A stretch of 64,000 nt of DNA from Pseudomaricurvus sp050633365 (GTDB lineage: Bacteria; Pseudomonadota; Gammaproteobacteria; Pseudomonadales; Cellvibrionaceae): assembly GCA_050633365.1 (NCBI GenBank), contig JBOEGJ010000002.1, forward strand, positions 62,001 through 126,000, in the 5' to 3' direction. Below are positions 50,799 through 59,920 of the stretch, one piece after another. Within the stretch, counting starts at the first letter, position 1. Each line of letters starts with the position of its first letter. Position numbers and translations under genes: made by a program. Under the pieces are notes generated by a model that was given only the letters and a program-made list of their open reading frames with translations, had not been told where the DNA came from and ran no database searches.

Positions 50799-51873
50799 AG
50801 AGCGCCGCCAACTGATCGGCCTGATACTCGTTCACCAAGGGCTGCACGATATCGACCAAGGCGCCTTCCATCACTTCGTTCAATTTGTACAAGGTCAAAT
50901 TGATTCGATGGTCGGTGACACGCCCCTGTGGATAATTGTAAGTGCGGATACGCTCGGAGCGATCGCCACTGCCGACCAAGTTACGACGCTCATCGGCAAC
51001 GCTTTTGGCCGCCACTTCTTCTTGTGCATTTTTCAGACGCGCGGCCAATAATGACATGGCTCGCGCGCGGTTTTTGTGCTGTGAACGCTCATCTTGGCAC
51101 TCGACCACTACACCGGTAGGTATGTGAGTCAAGCGAATCGCCGAGTCGGTTTTGTTCACGTGCTGACCACCGGCGCCACTAGCCCGAAAGGTATCAACCC
51201 GCAGATCCGCTTTGTTAATTTCGATGTCTTCCATGGCGTCGGCTTCTGGCATCACCGCGACGGTACAGGCAGAGGTGTGGACTCGACCTTGGGATTCGGT
51301 TTCGGGCACTCGCTGCACCCGATGGGCACCTGATTCAAATTTTAATTTGGAGTAAACGCCTTGGCCTACTACCCGGGTGATAATTTCTTTGTAGCCGCCG
51401 TGATCGCCCTCATTTTCACTGAGAATTTCAATTTTCCATTTTTGCGTTTCCGCAAACTTGGAATACATACGAAACAAGTCGCCAGAGAAAATTGCCGCCT
51501 CATCGCCACCGGTTCCTGCGCGAATTTCCAAAAATACGTTTTTGTCATCATTGGGATCTTTTGGCAACAACAGCTTTTGCAGCTCATCTTCGAGCGGCTC
51601 TAATCGAGCTTCGCCATCACTCAATTCTTCTTGCGCCATTTCGCGCATATCCGCGTCGCCATCTTTGAGCAACGACTTGGCTTCGTTGATGTCGTCGATG
51701 GTGGTTTGATAATCGGTAAAGCACTTCACCACCGGTTCAAGCTCGGCATACTCTTTGGACAACTCTCGAAACTTATTTTGATCAGAGATAATTTCGTTGT
51801 CGCTTAGCAGAGCGCCGACTTCGTCGTATCGCTCTTGCAGGTGTTCCAGTTTTACTAAGATAGAATCTTTCAT
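50788..51873 (-). CDS. prfA: Peptide chain release factor 1
   Basis: Recognises UAA and UAG stop codons and triggers peptide release. The 361-residue protein begins MKDSILVKLEHLQERYDEVG. Key parts are the domain rich in LEIRAGTGGDEAAIF, the codon-recognition region RVPETESQGRVHTSACTVAVMPEAD, and the catalytic loop FRASGAGGQHVNKTDSAIRLTH with GGQ. The ATG at 51873 has AAGAG upstream; in-frame codons further up are not conserved. It follows hemA on the same strand, and PrmC, its modifying enzyme, is next. The last codons are copied into a 44-bp tandem repeat. Confidence 0.97.
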   Translation of the reverse strand: MKDSILVKLEHLQERYDEVGALLSDNEIISDQNKFRELSKEYAELEPVVKCFTDYQTTIDDINEAKSLLKDGDADMREMAQEELSDGEARLEPLEDELQKLLLPKDPNDDKNVFLEIRAGTGGDEAAIFSGDLFRMYSKFAETQKWKIEILSENEGDHGGYKEIITRVVGQGVYSKLKFESGAHRVQRVPETESQGRVHTSACTVAVMPEADAMEDIEINKADLRVDTFRASGAGGQHVNKTDSAIRLTHIPTGVVVECQDERSQHKNRARAMSLLAARLKNAQEEVAAKSVADERRNLVGSGDRSERIRTYNYPQGRVTDHRINLTLYKLNEVMEGALVDIVQPLVNEYQADQLAALSDS

Positions 51874-51944
51874 AACAAGTCTCTTACATAGTTCAAACCC
51901 ACGAAGGCGCGGGCACATAGAGAATAGAGGGAGGTTGAGCGTCG

Positions 51945-53240
51945 CTACAAATCGTCAGGTTTGACTTGTGTCGCTTGGGTCTGTGACAAATCGAACAGTT
52001 CGTGGGATAAATCAATCAAATCGCTGTCGCCGCTGGCACCGGCTTTCTTTAACCGAGAGGTGGGCGCATGTAACAGCTTATTGGTCAGTCCACGGGCCAG
52101 CTGGTTGAGCACCTTCTCGGGCTCAGTGCCGCTCTCAAGCAGTTTTAGCGCTTTCTGTAATTCTTGGTCGCGCAGCTCTTCGGCCTTTTGACGATAGGCT
52201 TTAATAGTCGCTACTGAATCCAAGGCGCGCAGCTGGGTCGCATACTGACTAACCCCTTGGGTAACAATTTCCGTGGCACTCTCGGCCGCTTCTTGGCGAG
52301 ATCGACGATTTTCATCGATTACCTCGCGCAGATCATCAACGCTGTAGAGGTAGACATCATCGAGATCACCCACTTCGGGTTCAATATCACGAGGCACGGC
52401 AATATCGACCATAAACATCGGTTTATGGCGACGCTTTTTTAACGCCGATTCAACCGCACCTTTACCCAGTAAGGGTAACTGGCTGGCGGTCGAGGTGATG
52501 ACGATATCGGCACGATGTAAATGATCGGGAATGTCGGCCAGTAAAATCGCATCGGCGGAGTATTTTTCGGCCAACAGGCTGGCGCGCTCGAGAGTGCGGT
52601 TGGCCACAATTAATTGACCAATACCCTGCTGAGACAAGTGCTGCGCCACCAGTTCGATAGTTTCGCCAGCACCAATCAATAGGGCCGTGTCTTTTTTCAG
52701 GTTGGAAAAGATTTGCTGCGCTAAGCTCACCGCCGCATAGGCCACCGACACCGGATTTTCGCCGATGGCGGTTTCGGTGCGCACGCGCTTGGCAATGCCA
52801 AACACCTGGTGAAACACGCTGTGCAAGAAGCGACCGACAGTTCCGGCCTCACAGGCCACCGAGTAAGCCGACTTCATTTGACCGAGAATTTGTGGCTCAC
52901 CCAATACCAGAGAATCCAGCCCGCTGGCGACTTTCATCATGTGCCCCACGGCTTCTTCACCGTGAAACCAATAATGGCAATCGTTGAGATCGGCGTGATT
53001 GAGCTTGTGGTAGGTTTCGAGCCAGCGCTGAACCTTGCTGGGGGCTGGCGACGCAGAGGAATTGAGCTGAACATAGACCTCGGTGCGATTGCAGGTGGAT
53101 AAGATCGCGACTTCTTCGAGCCCATCACTTTCGCACGCCTGCGCTAATGCCTCTTGCATTTGCTCAGGAGCGAAGGCCACTCGCTCTCGTATCTCCAACG
53201 ACGCGGTGTTGTGATTGATGCCAAAGGCCAGCAAGGTCAT
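51945..53240 (-). CDS. hemA: Glutamyl-tRNA reductase
   Basis: First committed enzyme of C5 tetrapyrrole synthesis, reducing Glu-tRNA(Glu) to glutamate-1-semialdehyde with NADPH. The 431-residue protein has the catalytic Cys50 in ILSTCNRTEVYVQ, the GLDSLVLGEPQILGQMK and FHQVFGIAKRVRTETAIGENPVSVAYAAV blocks, the NADPH-binding region LLIGAGETIELVAQHL and the C-terminal dimerisation helices. It leads hemA-prfA-prmC-moeB and diverges from the TPR lipoprotein-lolB-ispE operon, exactly as in Pseudomonas. Confidence 0.97.
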   Translation of the reverse strand: MTLLAFGINHNTASLEIRERVAFAPEQMQEALAQACESDGLEEVAILSTCNRTEVYVQLNSSASPAPSKVQRWLETYHKLNHADLNDCHYWFHGEEAVGHMMKVASGLDSLVLGEPQILGQMKSAYSVACEAGTVGRFLHSVFHQVFGIAKRVRTETAIGENPVSVAYAAVSLAQQIFSNLKKDTALLIGAGETIELVAQHLSQQGIGQLIVANRTLERASLLAEKYSADAILLADIPDHLHRADIVITSTASQLPLLGKGAVESALKKRRHKPMFMVDIAVPRDIEPEVGDLDDVYLYSVDDLREVIDENRRSRQEAAESATEIVTQGVSQYATQLRALDSVATIKAYRQKAEELRDQELQKALKLLESGTEPEKVLNQLARGLTNKLLHAPTSRLKKAGASGDSDLIDLSHELFDLSQTQATQVKPDDL

Positions 53241-53576
53241 AAAGGTAAAGAGCCGCCAAACGATTCAGGTGTTAAGAGTCCGGCGAAACACAATTTATGC
53301 GCCTTTCTCATCGAGTGGGCCATTATGACAAAAGTGGCACCAAATTGCCTGCCGATAATATCAACAAAGCCATATCAACGAAGGTTTTTCCGATCCCCGT
53401 CAATGACTTGGACGATTTCCCGCCAGATTGTAAATCAAATCTATACTTACTGTTGAGTACAGCAACCTTTCACAGGTATCGTTGTCTTAGACACAACTCA
53501 ACGACAGTGGGTTATTGATCCCAGAGCATAGGGCAAAGACTCACAGAGATCTTCGGGGCTCGCTGCCGTCGACTCG
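53241..53576. other. 336-bp divergent region between hemA and the TPR-lolB operon
   Basis: This gap must carry promoters for both directions. The clearest element is a TATACT at 53442-53447 on the plus strand, about 130 bases before the TPR gene, but no -35 is well spaced to it. No terminator, repeat or small gene is supported. Short open frames running into hemA on the opposite strand are not credible. Confidence 0.4.
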
Positions 53577-55454
53577 TTGAATCACGCCCGAGGCGCCACA
53601 ACAGGAATTGTAACTACCTTGCTTAATGATATTCAGTCTAGCGACTCCAAATTAGCGCAGCCCCAACGCCAGCCCTTGTCGGCCAAACGTTTGAAGCCGC
53701 TGGGAACACTGGTGCTGGCGATAGCCTTATTGCAAGGCTGTGCGTCGCTGCAACCCTCGGTCACAGAGGCACCCGCCACTGACGTCATCGATGAACAGGC
53801 CGAGATCGCTGAAAAACCAGAAGAACTGCCCCACAAGCCTTTTCAGGCAGAGACCTTTTACGCGCTTTTAGTGGCAGAGATGGCCGGCAGTCGCGAGCGC
53901 TACGACATTGCCCTTGGCAACTATGTGCAACAGGCGCACAAAACCCGCGACCCAGGTGTCGCCGCCCGGGCCACTCGTATTGCACGCTACCTCAATGCGC
54001 GCCAAGCGGCGCTCAACACCTCACTATTGTGGGCAGAAATTAGCCCAGACGATCTAGAAGCGCGATTTATCGCCGCCAGTGAACTCACCCAAAGCGGGCG
54101 CCTGCTTGAAGCCGTAGAGCATTCAAACCTGCTGCTCGAGCGCAACAGCACCCCCATCTACCAGAGTATTGCCGCCCGCGCCGCCAAGGCTACCGATACC
54201 CAGCGCGAGCAATTACTGGAACAATACCAAGCCCTGCTGATCGAGCACCCAAACAATACCGAGCTGCTCGTGGGCACTGGCTTGCTGCTGCAACAGGTGC
54301 AACGCCCCGAAGAAGCGCTAGTCATGGCTCAAAGAGCCGTATCGGTAAAAGAAGACCTGATACCAGCAGTCATTTTGGAGGCAAAACTGCTGAGCCAGCT
54401 TAAACGCCCCGAAGAAGCCCTTAAGCGCCTTGCCGAACTACTCAATCGCAATCCCGAAAATCAGCGTCTGCGCCTACAATATGCCCGCCTTCTGGCCGGC
54501 ATTGATTTACCCATGGCGAAAATTGAATTCGAACGGTTGGTAGAGCAATCGCCGAAAGATCCAGAACTGCTTTTTTCTCTGGCGTTAATTTACAACGAAC
54601 TTGAAGAGTTTGATCTGGCGGAAGAACACTTCACAAGCCTGACCCAATTCGATAAACGACGCTCATCTGCTCACTACTATTTGGGCCGTATTGCCGAGAA
54701 GCGAGAGCAATGGGAAGATGCTCTTAAGCACTATATAAAGGTCGAGCCGGGCCCCGACTTTATGCCTGCGCTGCTGCAAACCACCGATTTATTGATTCGC
54801 GGCAATCAACCCCAGGCGGCCCACAAACGACTCAGCGCGGCCCGCGATCGCTTTCCCAGTCAAGCCGAACGCTTCTACTTATTAGAAGCCGAAGTACTCA
54901 GTAAACACGCCCTCTATACAGACGCACAAATCATTCTGAGCGATGGACTTGAGCAATTTCCCGGCAGCATCCAATTGCTCTACAGCCGCGCTATGGTGAA
55001 CGAACAACTGGATCGCATTGGCGGTTTAGAGCGAGATTTACGCACCATCTTAAAATACGATCCCAATAACGCCACCGCGCTTAACGCCCTCGGCTATACC
55101 CTCGCTGATCGCACCGATCGCTACGAAGAAGCGCTGGAACTCATCTCTCAGGCATTGCAACTCAAACCCGATGATCCCGCAATTATCGATAGCATGGGCT
55201 GGGTTCAATACCGACTGGGCAACTACGAAGAAGCCCTATTGCGACTGCGAGAGGCCATGAAGGCATTTCCCGATCACGAAATCGCCGCACACCTGGGTGA
55301 AGTACTTTGGGTCAGTGGTGATAAGCGTGCGGCAGAAGAAGCTTGGCAAGAGGGCTTGAAGTTAACGCCCAATAGCCGGATCATCCCCTCAGTAATGGAT
55401 CGACTCAATCCAAAAACTGAAACTGAAACCAAAATCGAAGCCGCGACACCTTAA
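53577..55454 (+). CDS. TPR-repeat lipoprotein
   Basis: A 625-residue tetratricopeptide-repeat lipoprotein. The signal GTLVLAIALLQGCASLQPS has its lipobox cysteine near residue 55, with a long positive n-region before it. About ten or more TPR units run from residue 90 to 610, for example LFSLALIYNELEEFDLAEEHFTSL and ALNALGYTLADRTDRYEEALELISQAL, then SMGWVQYRLGNYEEALLRLREAM. The Pseudomonas homologue occupies the same position between hemA and lolB. Function is uncertain. The start is poorly fixed: only TTG codons (53577, 53619) lie upstream of the signal peptide, neither with a good ribosome site. Confidence 0.88.
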   Translation: MNHARGATTGIVTTLLNDIQSSDSKLAQPQRQPLSAKRLKPLGTLVLAIALLQGCASLQPSVTEAPATDVIDEQAEIAEKPEELPHKPFQAETFYALLVAEMAGSRERYDIALGNYVQQAHKTRDPGVAARATRIARYLNARQAALNTSLLWAEISPDDLEARFIAASELTQSGRLLEAVEHSNLLLERNSTPIYQSIAARAAKATDTQREQLLEQYQALLIEHPNNTELLVGTGLLLQQVQRPEEALVMAQRAVSVKEDLIPAVILEAKLLSQLKRPEEALKRLAELLNRNPENQRLRLQYARLLAGIDLPMAKIEFERLVEQSPKDPELLFSLALIYNELEEFDLAEEHFTSLTQFDKRRSSAHYYLGRIAEKREQWEDALKHYIKVEPGPDFMPALLQTTDLLIRGNQPQAAHKRLSAARDRFPSQAERFYLLEAEVLSKHALYTDAQIILSDGLEQFPGSIQLLYSRAMVNEQLDRIGGLERDLRTILKYDPNNATALNALGYTLADRTDRYEEALELISQALQLKPDDPAIIDSMGWVQYRLGNYEEALLRLREAMKAFPDHEIAAHLGEVLWVSGDKRAAEEAWQEGLKLTPNSRIIPSVMDRLNPKTETETKIEAATP

Positions 55455-55485
55455 GGCCGGCAAACAATACGGACCTTAATTCGCC

Positions 55486-56163
55486 ATGTGCAGCTCTTTT
55501 ATCTCCCTGCAGCGACTGCGTTCAGCCGCTGCACTATTCGCCTTACTTCTGCTTAGCGCCTGCGCAACTCAGCCACCAACCAAGACCACAAGCGGCGATA
55601 ATCCAGCGACAATTGAAGCCCCAAAACCCATCCCCCAAGCTCCCGAGCTGCTGACCGAATGGGATACTTATCAAAAAATACTGGGCGACATTGACCAATG
55701 GCAGGTGCAAGGAAAGCTGGGGGTACGCCTGCCCGACAACTCCGGCAGCGTTTACTTTAACTGGAAGCAACGCCCAGACGATTTTGCGATTCATCTAAGC
55801 GGCCCGCTGGGCCAAGGCACCACCTGGATTCGCGGCAACGACCGCCAAGTCTCGCTTGAGCGACCCAATCAAACCACCATTTTGGCCAAAACGCCTGAAG
55901 CGCTGATGCAAAAAGGGCTAGGCTGGTGGCTACCGATCAGCCAACTTTATTACTGGGTTCGCGGCATACCCGCCCCCCAAACCCACCCCAGCGCGCAACA
56001 GCATCACGACGATGGCTCGCTCAAATTTCTGGAGCAAGACGGTTGGCAGCTAGAATATAGCCGCTACAAATCCGTCAGCGGCTGGTCTCTGCCGAGCAAA
56101 GTCATCGCTCGCCAGCAGGACATCAAACTCACCTTTATTATTAAAAATTGGAAACTTCAATAA
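55486..56163 (+). CDS. lolB: Outer-membrane lipoprotein receptor LolB
   Basis: Receives lipoproteins from LolA and inserts them into the outer membrane. The 225-residue precursor has signal peptide RSAAALFALLLLSACATQPP with the acylated Cys26. The family pattern WQVQGKLGVRLPDNSGSVYFNWKQRPDDFAIHLSGPLGQGTTWIRG is clear, and WWLPISQLYYWVRGIPAP follows. It lies 31 bp after the TPR lipoprotein gene and is immediately followed by ispE. Confidence 0.95.
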   Translation: MCSSFISLQRLRSAAALFALLLLSACATQPPTKTTSGDNPATIEAPKPIPQAPELLTEWDTYQKILGDIDQWQVQGKLGVRLPDNSGSVYFNWKQRPDDFAIHLSGPLGQGTTWIRGNDRQVSLERPNQTTILAKTPEALMQKGLGWWLPISQLYYWVRGIPAPQTHPSAQQHHDDGSLKFLEQDGWQLEYSRYKSVSGWSLPSKVIARQQDIKLTFIIKNWKLQ

Positions 56164-56165
56164 CA

Positions 56166-57023
56166 GTGGCCACCAACGCCCCCTCCGCGCTCACCTTACC
56201 TGCGCCCGCCAAACTCAATCTTTTTTTGCACATCACCGGTCGCCGTGAAGACGGCTATCACAATCTGCAAACCGTATTTCAATTGCTGGATTTCGGCGAT
56301 GAACTTAGCTTTGCGCTGCGCCCGTCGGATCGACAAATAACCCTCTCGCCCGAAATAGAGGGCGTTGCTCACGAAGACAACCTGATCGTCAAAGCCGCCA
56401 AACTGCTGCAAGAGCATTGCGACACCCCGCTAGGCGCCGATATCACGCTCAGCAAACACTTGCCTATGGGCGGCGGTATCGGCGGAGGAAGCAGTAATGC
56501 TGCCACCACGCTGCTTGCCCTCAACACACTGTGGCAGACACACCTCAGCCTGGAGGTCTTGGCCGAGCTTGGCCGGCGCTTAGGTGCTGATGTGCCGGTC
56601 TTCATTCGCGGCAACAGCGCCTGGGCTGAAGGGGTGGGCGAACAGCTACAAGCCATTGAATTACCTGAAAAATGGTATCTGGTACTCACCCCAAATTGCC
56701 ACGTTTCGACCGCCGAAATTTTTTCCCACAAAGATTTGACAAGAGACACGTCGAGCATTACAGTAGCGGCCTTTCTTGAGCAGGGTGGCCTTAACGACTG
56801 CCAGCCACTAGTGCAAAACCTCTATCCCGAGGTGGAAAATGCGCTTAGTTGGCTTAGCCAATATGGCGATGCCAAGATGACCGGAACAGGCGCTTGCGTG
56901 TTTGCACCGTTCGACAACAAAGCCTCGGCTGAGGCAGTTTTGGCAGAAACGCCAGACACCTTAAACGGTTTTGTTGCTCGCGGTATCAATCATTCGACAG
57001 TGCACCAACTGTTAAACCGGTAA
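56166..57023 (+). CDS. ispE: 4-diphosphocytidyl-2-C-methyl-D-erythritol kinase
   Basis: GHMP kinase of the MEP isoprenoid pathway, phosphorylating CDP-methylerythritol. The family motifs are LPAPAKLNLFLHITGRREDGYHNLQT, the ATP loop HLPMGGGIGGGSSNAATTLLAL and the C-terminal DAKMTGTGACVFAPF. The GTG at 56166 is taken as start because it lies two bases after the lolB stop and yields the usual length (285 residues); an in-frame TTG at 56148 inside lolB is the alternative. It is followed 7 bp later by tRNA-Gln, so the operon transcript includes the tRNA. Confidence 0.93.
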   Translation: MATNAPSALTLPAPAKLNLFLHITGRREDGYHNLQTVFQLLDFGDELSFALRPSDRQITLSPEIEGVAHEDNLIVKAAKLLQEHCDTPLGADITLSKHLPMGGGIGGGSSNAATTLLALNTLWQTHLSLEVLAELGRRLGADVPVFIRGNSAWAEGVGEQLQAIELPEKWYLVLTPNCHVSTAEIFSHKDLTRDTSSITVAAFLEQGGLNDCQPLVQNLYPEVENALSWLSQYGDAKMTGTGACVFAPFDNKASAEAVLAETPDTLNGFVARGINHSTVHQLLNR

Positions 57024-57030
57024 CAACAAT

Positions 57031-57105
57031 TGGGGTGTAGCCAAGCGGTAAGGCAGCGGGTTTTGATCCCGTCATGCGAAGGTTCAAATCCTTCCACCCC
57101 AGCCA
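57031..57105 (+). tRNA. tRNA-Gln (anticodon TTG)
   Basis: A full cloverleaf. Acceptor TGGGGTG (57031-57037) pairs with CACCCCA, followed by discriminator G and an encoded CCA (57103-57105). The D-arm holds AAGCGGTAAGG, the anticodon loop TTTTGAT has anticodon TTG, and the T-loop is GTTCAAATC. The position between ispE and prs is conserved in gammaproteobacteria. Confidence 0.97.
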
Positions 57106-57115
57106 TATATAAAGG

Positions 57116-57173
57116 CTCTGCTCTAGCAGAGTTTACTAAAAACAGCTGATCTGAAAAGGTCGGCTGTTTTTGT
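57116..57173 (+). terminator. Terminator after tRNA-Gln
   Basis: A small hairpin CTCTGC-TCTA-GCAGAG (57116-57131) is followed by a stronger one with 9-bp arms AAAAACAGC (57138-57146) and GCTGTTTTT (57163-57171), extended inside the loop by GATCT/AGGTC pairing and ending in a T-run. It separates lolB-ispE-tRNA from prs. Confidence 0.85.
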
Positions 57174-57285
57174 ATTTACAGCTACAGAAAGACACTGAAC
57201 ACAGAGCTTTAGCCGCAGCAAAACTGCTGTAGACTGCTAACCTCTTTTATTACAGATTTGTTCCAACCAAAAAGGTATCGCACAC

Positions 57286-58227
57286 GTGGCAGACTTAATG
57301 GTCTTTACAGGTAACGCTAACCCTGAGCTAACCCATAAAATTGTGGATCAGCTGGGCATCCCTATGGGCGATGCAACGGTGGGTAAATTCTCCGATGGCG
57401 AAGTCACCGTCGAATTGAATGAAAACGTGCGTGGACGTGACGTGTTTGTGGTTCAGCCCACATGCGCCCCCACCAACGACAACCTGATGGAACTGATCGT
57501 CATGGTAGATGCACTTCGCCGCGCATCCGCTGGCCGCATCACTGCCGTTGTGCCTTACTTTGGCTACGCCCGACAAGATCGTCGTGTGCGCTCTTCACGA
57601 GTCGCGATTACCGCAAAAGTGGTTGCCGACATGATGGTTGGCGCCGGTGTTGACCGCGTATTAACCGTCGACTTGCACGCTGAGCAAATCCAGGGTTTCT
57701 TCGATGTTCCTGTGGATAACGTCTACGGTTCACCGGTACTACTCGATGACATTAAAACTCAGAAATACGATGCACCGATCGTGGTTTCCCCAGACATCGG
57801 CGGCGTTGTTCGCGCCCGTGCACTGGCCAAACAAATGGGCGTAGATCTCGCAATTATTGATAAGCGTCGCCCGAAAGCTAACGTCGCCGAAGTGATGAAC
57901 TTGATTGGTGATGTTGAAGGCCGCACCTGTTTGCTGGTTGACGACATGGTCGATACCGCTGGCACCCTTTGTGGCGCCGCCAAAGCGCTGAAAGAATTCG
58001 GCGCCCAAAAAGTCGTCGCTTACTGTACCCATCCGGTACTGTCAGGCAAAGCCATCAACAACATCAGCGGCTCCGTTTTGGACGAATTAGTGGTGGCAGA
58101 CTCAATTCCATTGAGTGACGACGCCAAAAATTGTGGTAGAATCCGCCAGCTCACATTGTCGGCCATGTTGGCCGAAGCGGTACGCCGCTTGAGTAATGAA
58201 GAATCTCTGAGTGCGATGTTTCGATAA
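57286..58227 (+). CDS. prs: Ribose-phosphate pyrophosphokinase
   Basis: Makes PRPP from ribose-5-phosphate and ATP for nucleotide, histidine and tryptophan synthesis. The 313-residue class I enzyme starts at GTG (57286; MADLMVFTGNANPEL) with AAGGT nine bases upstream. Key regions are FSDGEVTVELNENVRGRDVFVVQ, RQDRRVRSSRVAITAKVVADMM (catalytic loop), the DLHAEQIQGFFDVPVDN metal site and the PRPP loop LLVDDMVDTAGTLCGAAKAL. A terminator-like hairpin lies between it and rplY. Confidence 0.97.
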   Translation: MADLMVFTGNANPELTHKIVDQLGIPMGDATVGKFSDGEVTVELNENVRGRDVFVVQPTCAPTNDNLMELIVMVDALRRASAGRITAVVPYFGYARQDRRVRSSRVAITAKVVADMMVGAGVDRVLTVDLHAEQIQGFFDVPVDNVYGSPVLLDDIKTQKYDAPIVVSPDIGGVVRARALAKQMGVDLAIIDKRRPKANVAEVMNLIGDVEGRTCLLVDDMVDTAGTLCGAAKALKEFGAQKVVAYCTHPVLSGKAINNISGSVLDELVVADSIPLSDDAKNCGRIRQLTLSAMLAEAVRRLSNEESLSAMFR

Positions 58228-58287
58228 TCAGCTGCTAACCCACTGATTTAAAAGAATATCTTAAGAAACACTGCACCGAGAACGTCG

Positions 58288-58340
58288 CTAAAGCCTGCCT
58301 TTCCCATCATCGGGATATTGAGCAGGCTTTAGTGTTTTAA
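58288..58340 (+). other. Long hairpin between prs and rplY (terminator or L25 leader)
   Basis: Perfect 11-bp arms CTAAAGCCTGC (58288-58298) and GCAGGCTTTAG (58322-58332) enclose a loop with an inner TCCC/GGGA stem. A TGTTTT run follows. It may end the prs transcript, or lie in the leader of rplY and control it. Confidence 0.7.
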
Positions 58341-58399
58341 ATACCTGCTGGCGTTTCTGGTCGCGGAACCCACGCAGTTGATTTTTTGAGGAAAGACCC

Positions 58400-59044
58400 A
58401 TGGCTAAAGATTTTGAACTAAATGCTACTATCCGTGAAGACCAAGGGAAAGGTGCGAGCCGCCGCCTGCGTCGTCTGGAAAACCAAGTCCCAGCAATCAT
58501 TTACGGCGGCAAGAAAAAGCCCGTAAACATTCAGATCCAGCACAAAGATTTCATCAAGCAGCTGGAAAACGAAGCGTTTTACTCGCACCTAATCACCATC
58601 AACATCGGTGACAAGAGCGAAAGCGTATTGCTGAAAGACCTACAACGTCACCCTGCTAAGCCTGTCATCATGCACGCTGACTTCTTGCGCGTTTCTAAGT
58701 CCAAGAAAGTTACCGTTAAAGCACCGATTCACTTCATCAATGAAGCGACCAGTGTTGGCGTTAAAGTACAGGGCGGTAAGATCTCTCACAACATGACTGA
58801 GCTAGAAATCAGCTGCTTGCCAGCGAATCTGCCTGAGTTCATCGAAGTGGATCTGGCCGACGTTGAGCTGGGCCAAATCGTTCACATCTCTGACCTGAAG
58901 CTGCCTAAAGGTGTTACCTCGGTTGCTTTGGCTCTCGGTGCTGATCACGATGGCGCTGTTGCCTCGATTCAGAAGCCTAAAGGCGCTGCTGAAGACGAAG
59001 AAGAAGCTGCTAGCGAAGGCGAAGGTGAGGAAGCTGCTGAGTAA
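58400..59044 (+). CDS. rplY: 50S ribosomal protein L25 (TL5/CTC form)
   Basis: Binds 5S rRNA. At 214 residues this is the long TL5/CTC-type form, with the L25 domain (about 1-95; FELNATIREDQGKGASRRLRRLENQVPAIIYGGKK and SVLLKDLQRHPAKPVIMHADFLRV) plus a C-terminal beta domain and an acidic tail of Glu/Ala residues. GAGGAAAG precedes the ATG. A structured hairpin of possible regulatory function precedes the gene, and a terminator follows. Confidence 0.97.
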   Translation: MAKDFELNATIREDQGKGASRRLRRLENQVPAIIYGGKKKPVNIQIQHKDFIKQLENEAFYSHLITINIGDKSESVLLKDLQRHPAKPVIMHADFLRVSKSKKVTVKAPIHFINEATSVGVKVQGGKISHNMTELEISCLPANLPEFIEVDLADVELGQIVHISDLKLPKGVTSVALALGADHDGAVASIQKPKGAAEDEEEAASEGEGEEAAE

Positions 59045-59108
59045 TTCAGCGCTCTTACCCCAAGCGGCCTAATGATGTTTACATAACATCCGTAAAGCAC
59101 GCTTGACG

Positions 59109-59144
59109 AACGGCCGGTAAGTGGAGACACTTCCGGCCGTTTTT
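59109..59144 (+). terminator. Terminator after rplY
   Basis: AACGGCCGG and AAGTG pair with CACTT and CCGGCCGTT around a GAGA loop, with one unpaired T, followed by TTTT. It lies 65 bp after the rplY stop and before pth. Confidence 0.92.
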
Positions 59145-59225
59145 GCATCTAGTAAAAGCCGCTCGAAAAGCGAATAGAAAGACCAATAGAAAACCCCTTA
59201 CGACCCTGAGCACTGATAGAGAACT

Positions 59226-59804
59226 ATGGACACCCCAATTCAATTGATAGTCGGCCTTGGCAACCCAGGCAATGAGTACGATCAAACTCGCCACAACGCC
59301 GGCGCTGATTTTGTCAGTGAAGTTGCCCGTCAATTTGGCGGAACCATGACGCCAGAGAAAAAATTCTTCGGTCATATCGCTCAAGTGACCATCGACAATC
59401 GTCCGATTCGGCTTATCAACCCGACCACCTTTATGAATCGCAGCGGTCAGTCGGTTGGCGCCATTGCCAATTTTTACAAAATTCCCCCCGAGGCCATTTT
59501 GGTCGCTCACGACGAGCTGGACATGGAGCCGGGAGTCGCCAAATTGAAGATCGGCGGCGGTCACGGTGGCCACAACGGTCTAAGAGACATTATTAGCGCG
59601 CTGGGCAATAACAAAAACTTTGCACGTCTGCGTTTGGGCATTGGTCATCCAGGTAATGCCAAGCAAGTGGCTAATTATGTACTCAAAAAAGCCCCTGCCA
59701 ATGAGTTTACTCAAACAGAAGATGCCATTTATCAATCTACGAAGATATTGCCGCAACTGGTGCGAGGCGAGTGGAATTGTGCCATGAAAGAGCTGCACTC
59801 GTGA
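59226..59804 (+). CDS. pth: Peptidyl-tRNA hydrolase
   Basis: Releases tRNA from peptidyl-tRNAs dropped by the ribosome. The 192-residue protein begins MDTPIQLIVGLGNPGNEYDQTRHNAG with the catalytic His in the TRHNAG block, and has NPTTFMNRSGQSV, VAHDELDMEPGVAKLKIGGGHGGHNGLRDI and LRLGIGHPGNAKQVANYVL. It ends EWNCAMKELHS. In Pseudomonas ychF would follow; here three binding-protein-like genes follow instead. A partial copy of the pth 3' end reappears at 61737. Confidence 0.97.
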   Translation: MDTPIQLIVGLGNPGNEYDQTRHNAGADFVSEVARQFGGTMTPEKKFFGHIAQVTIDNRPIRLINPTTFMNRSGQSVGAIANFYKIPPEAILVAHDELDMEPGVAKLKIGGGHGGHNGLRDIISALGNNKNFARLRLGIGHPGNAKQVANYVLKKAPANEFTQTEDAIYQSTKILPQLVRGEWNCAMKELHS

Positions 59805-59885
59805 GCCACGCCTAGACGCAGCGACGACTTACGGCAATAGCTCGAGCTCGACACGGGCGCTAAAACTCACGATATTTACCCGGCA

Positions 59886-59920
59886 ATGACAGCTTTCCTG
59901 AACGCAACTATACTTGCGCT
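59886..59920 (+). promoter_or_regulatory. Promoter giving a predicted leaderless mRNA for the 59921 gene
   Basis: ATGACA (59886-59891, one mismatch to TTGACA), a 17-base spacer and TATACT (59909-59914) form a good sigma70 promoter. The start codon begins six bases after the -10, where transcription itself should start. No Shine-Dalgarno fits in the gap. Confidence 0.7.
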
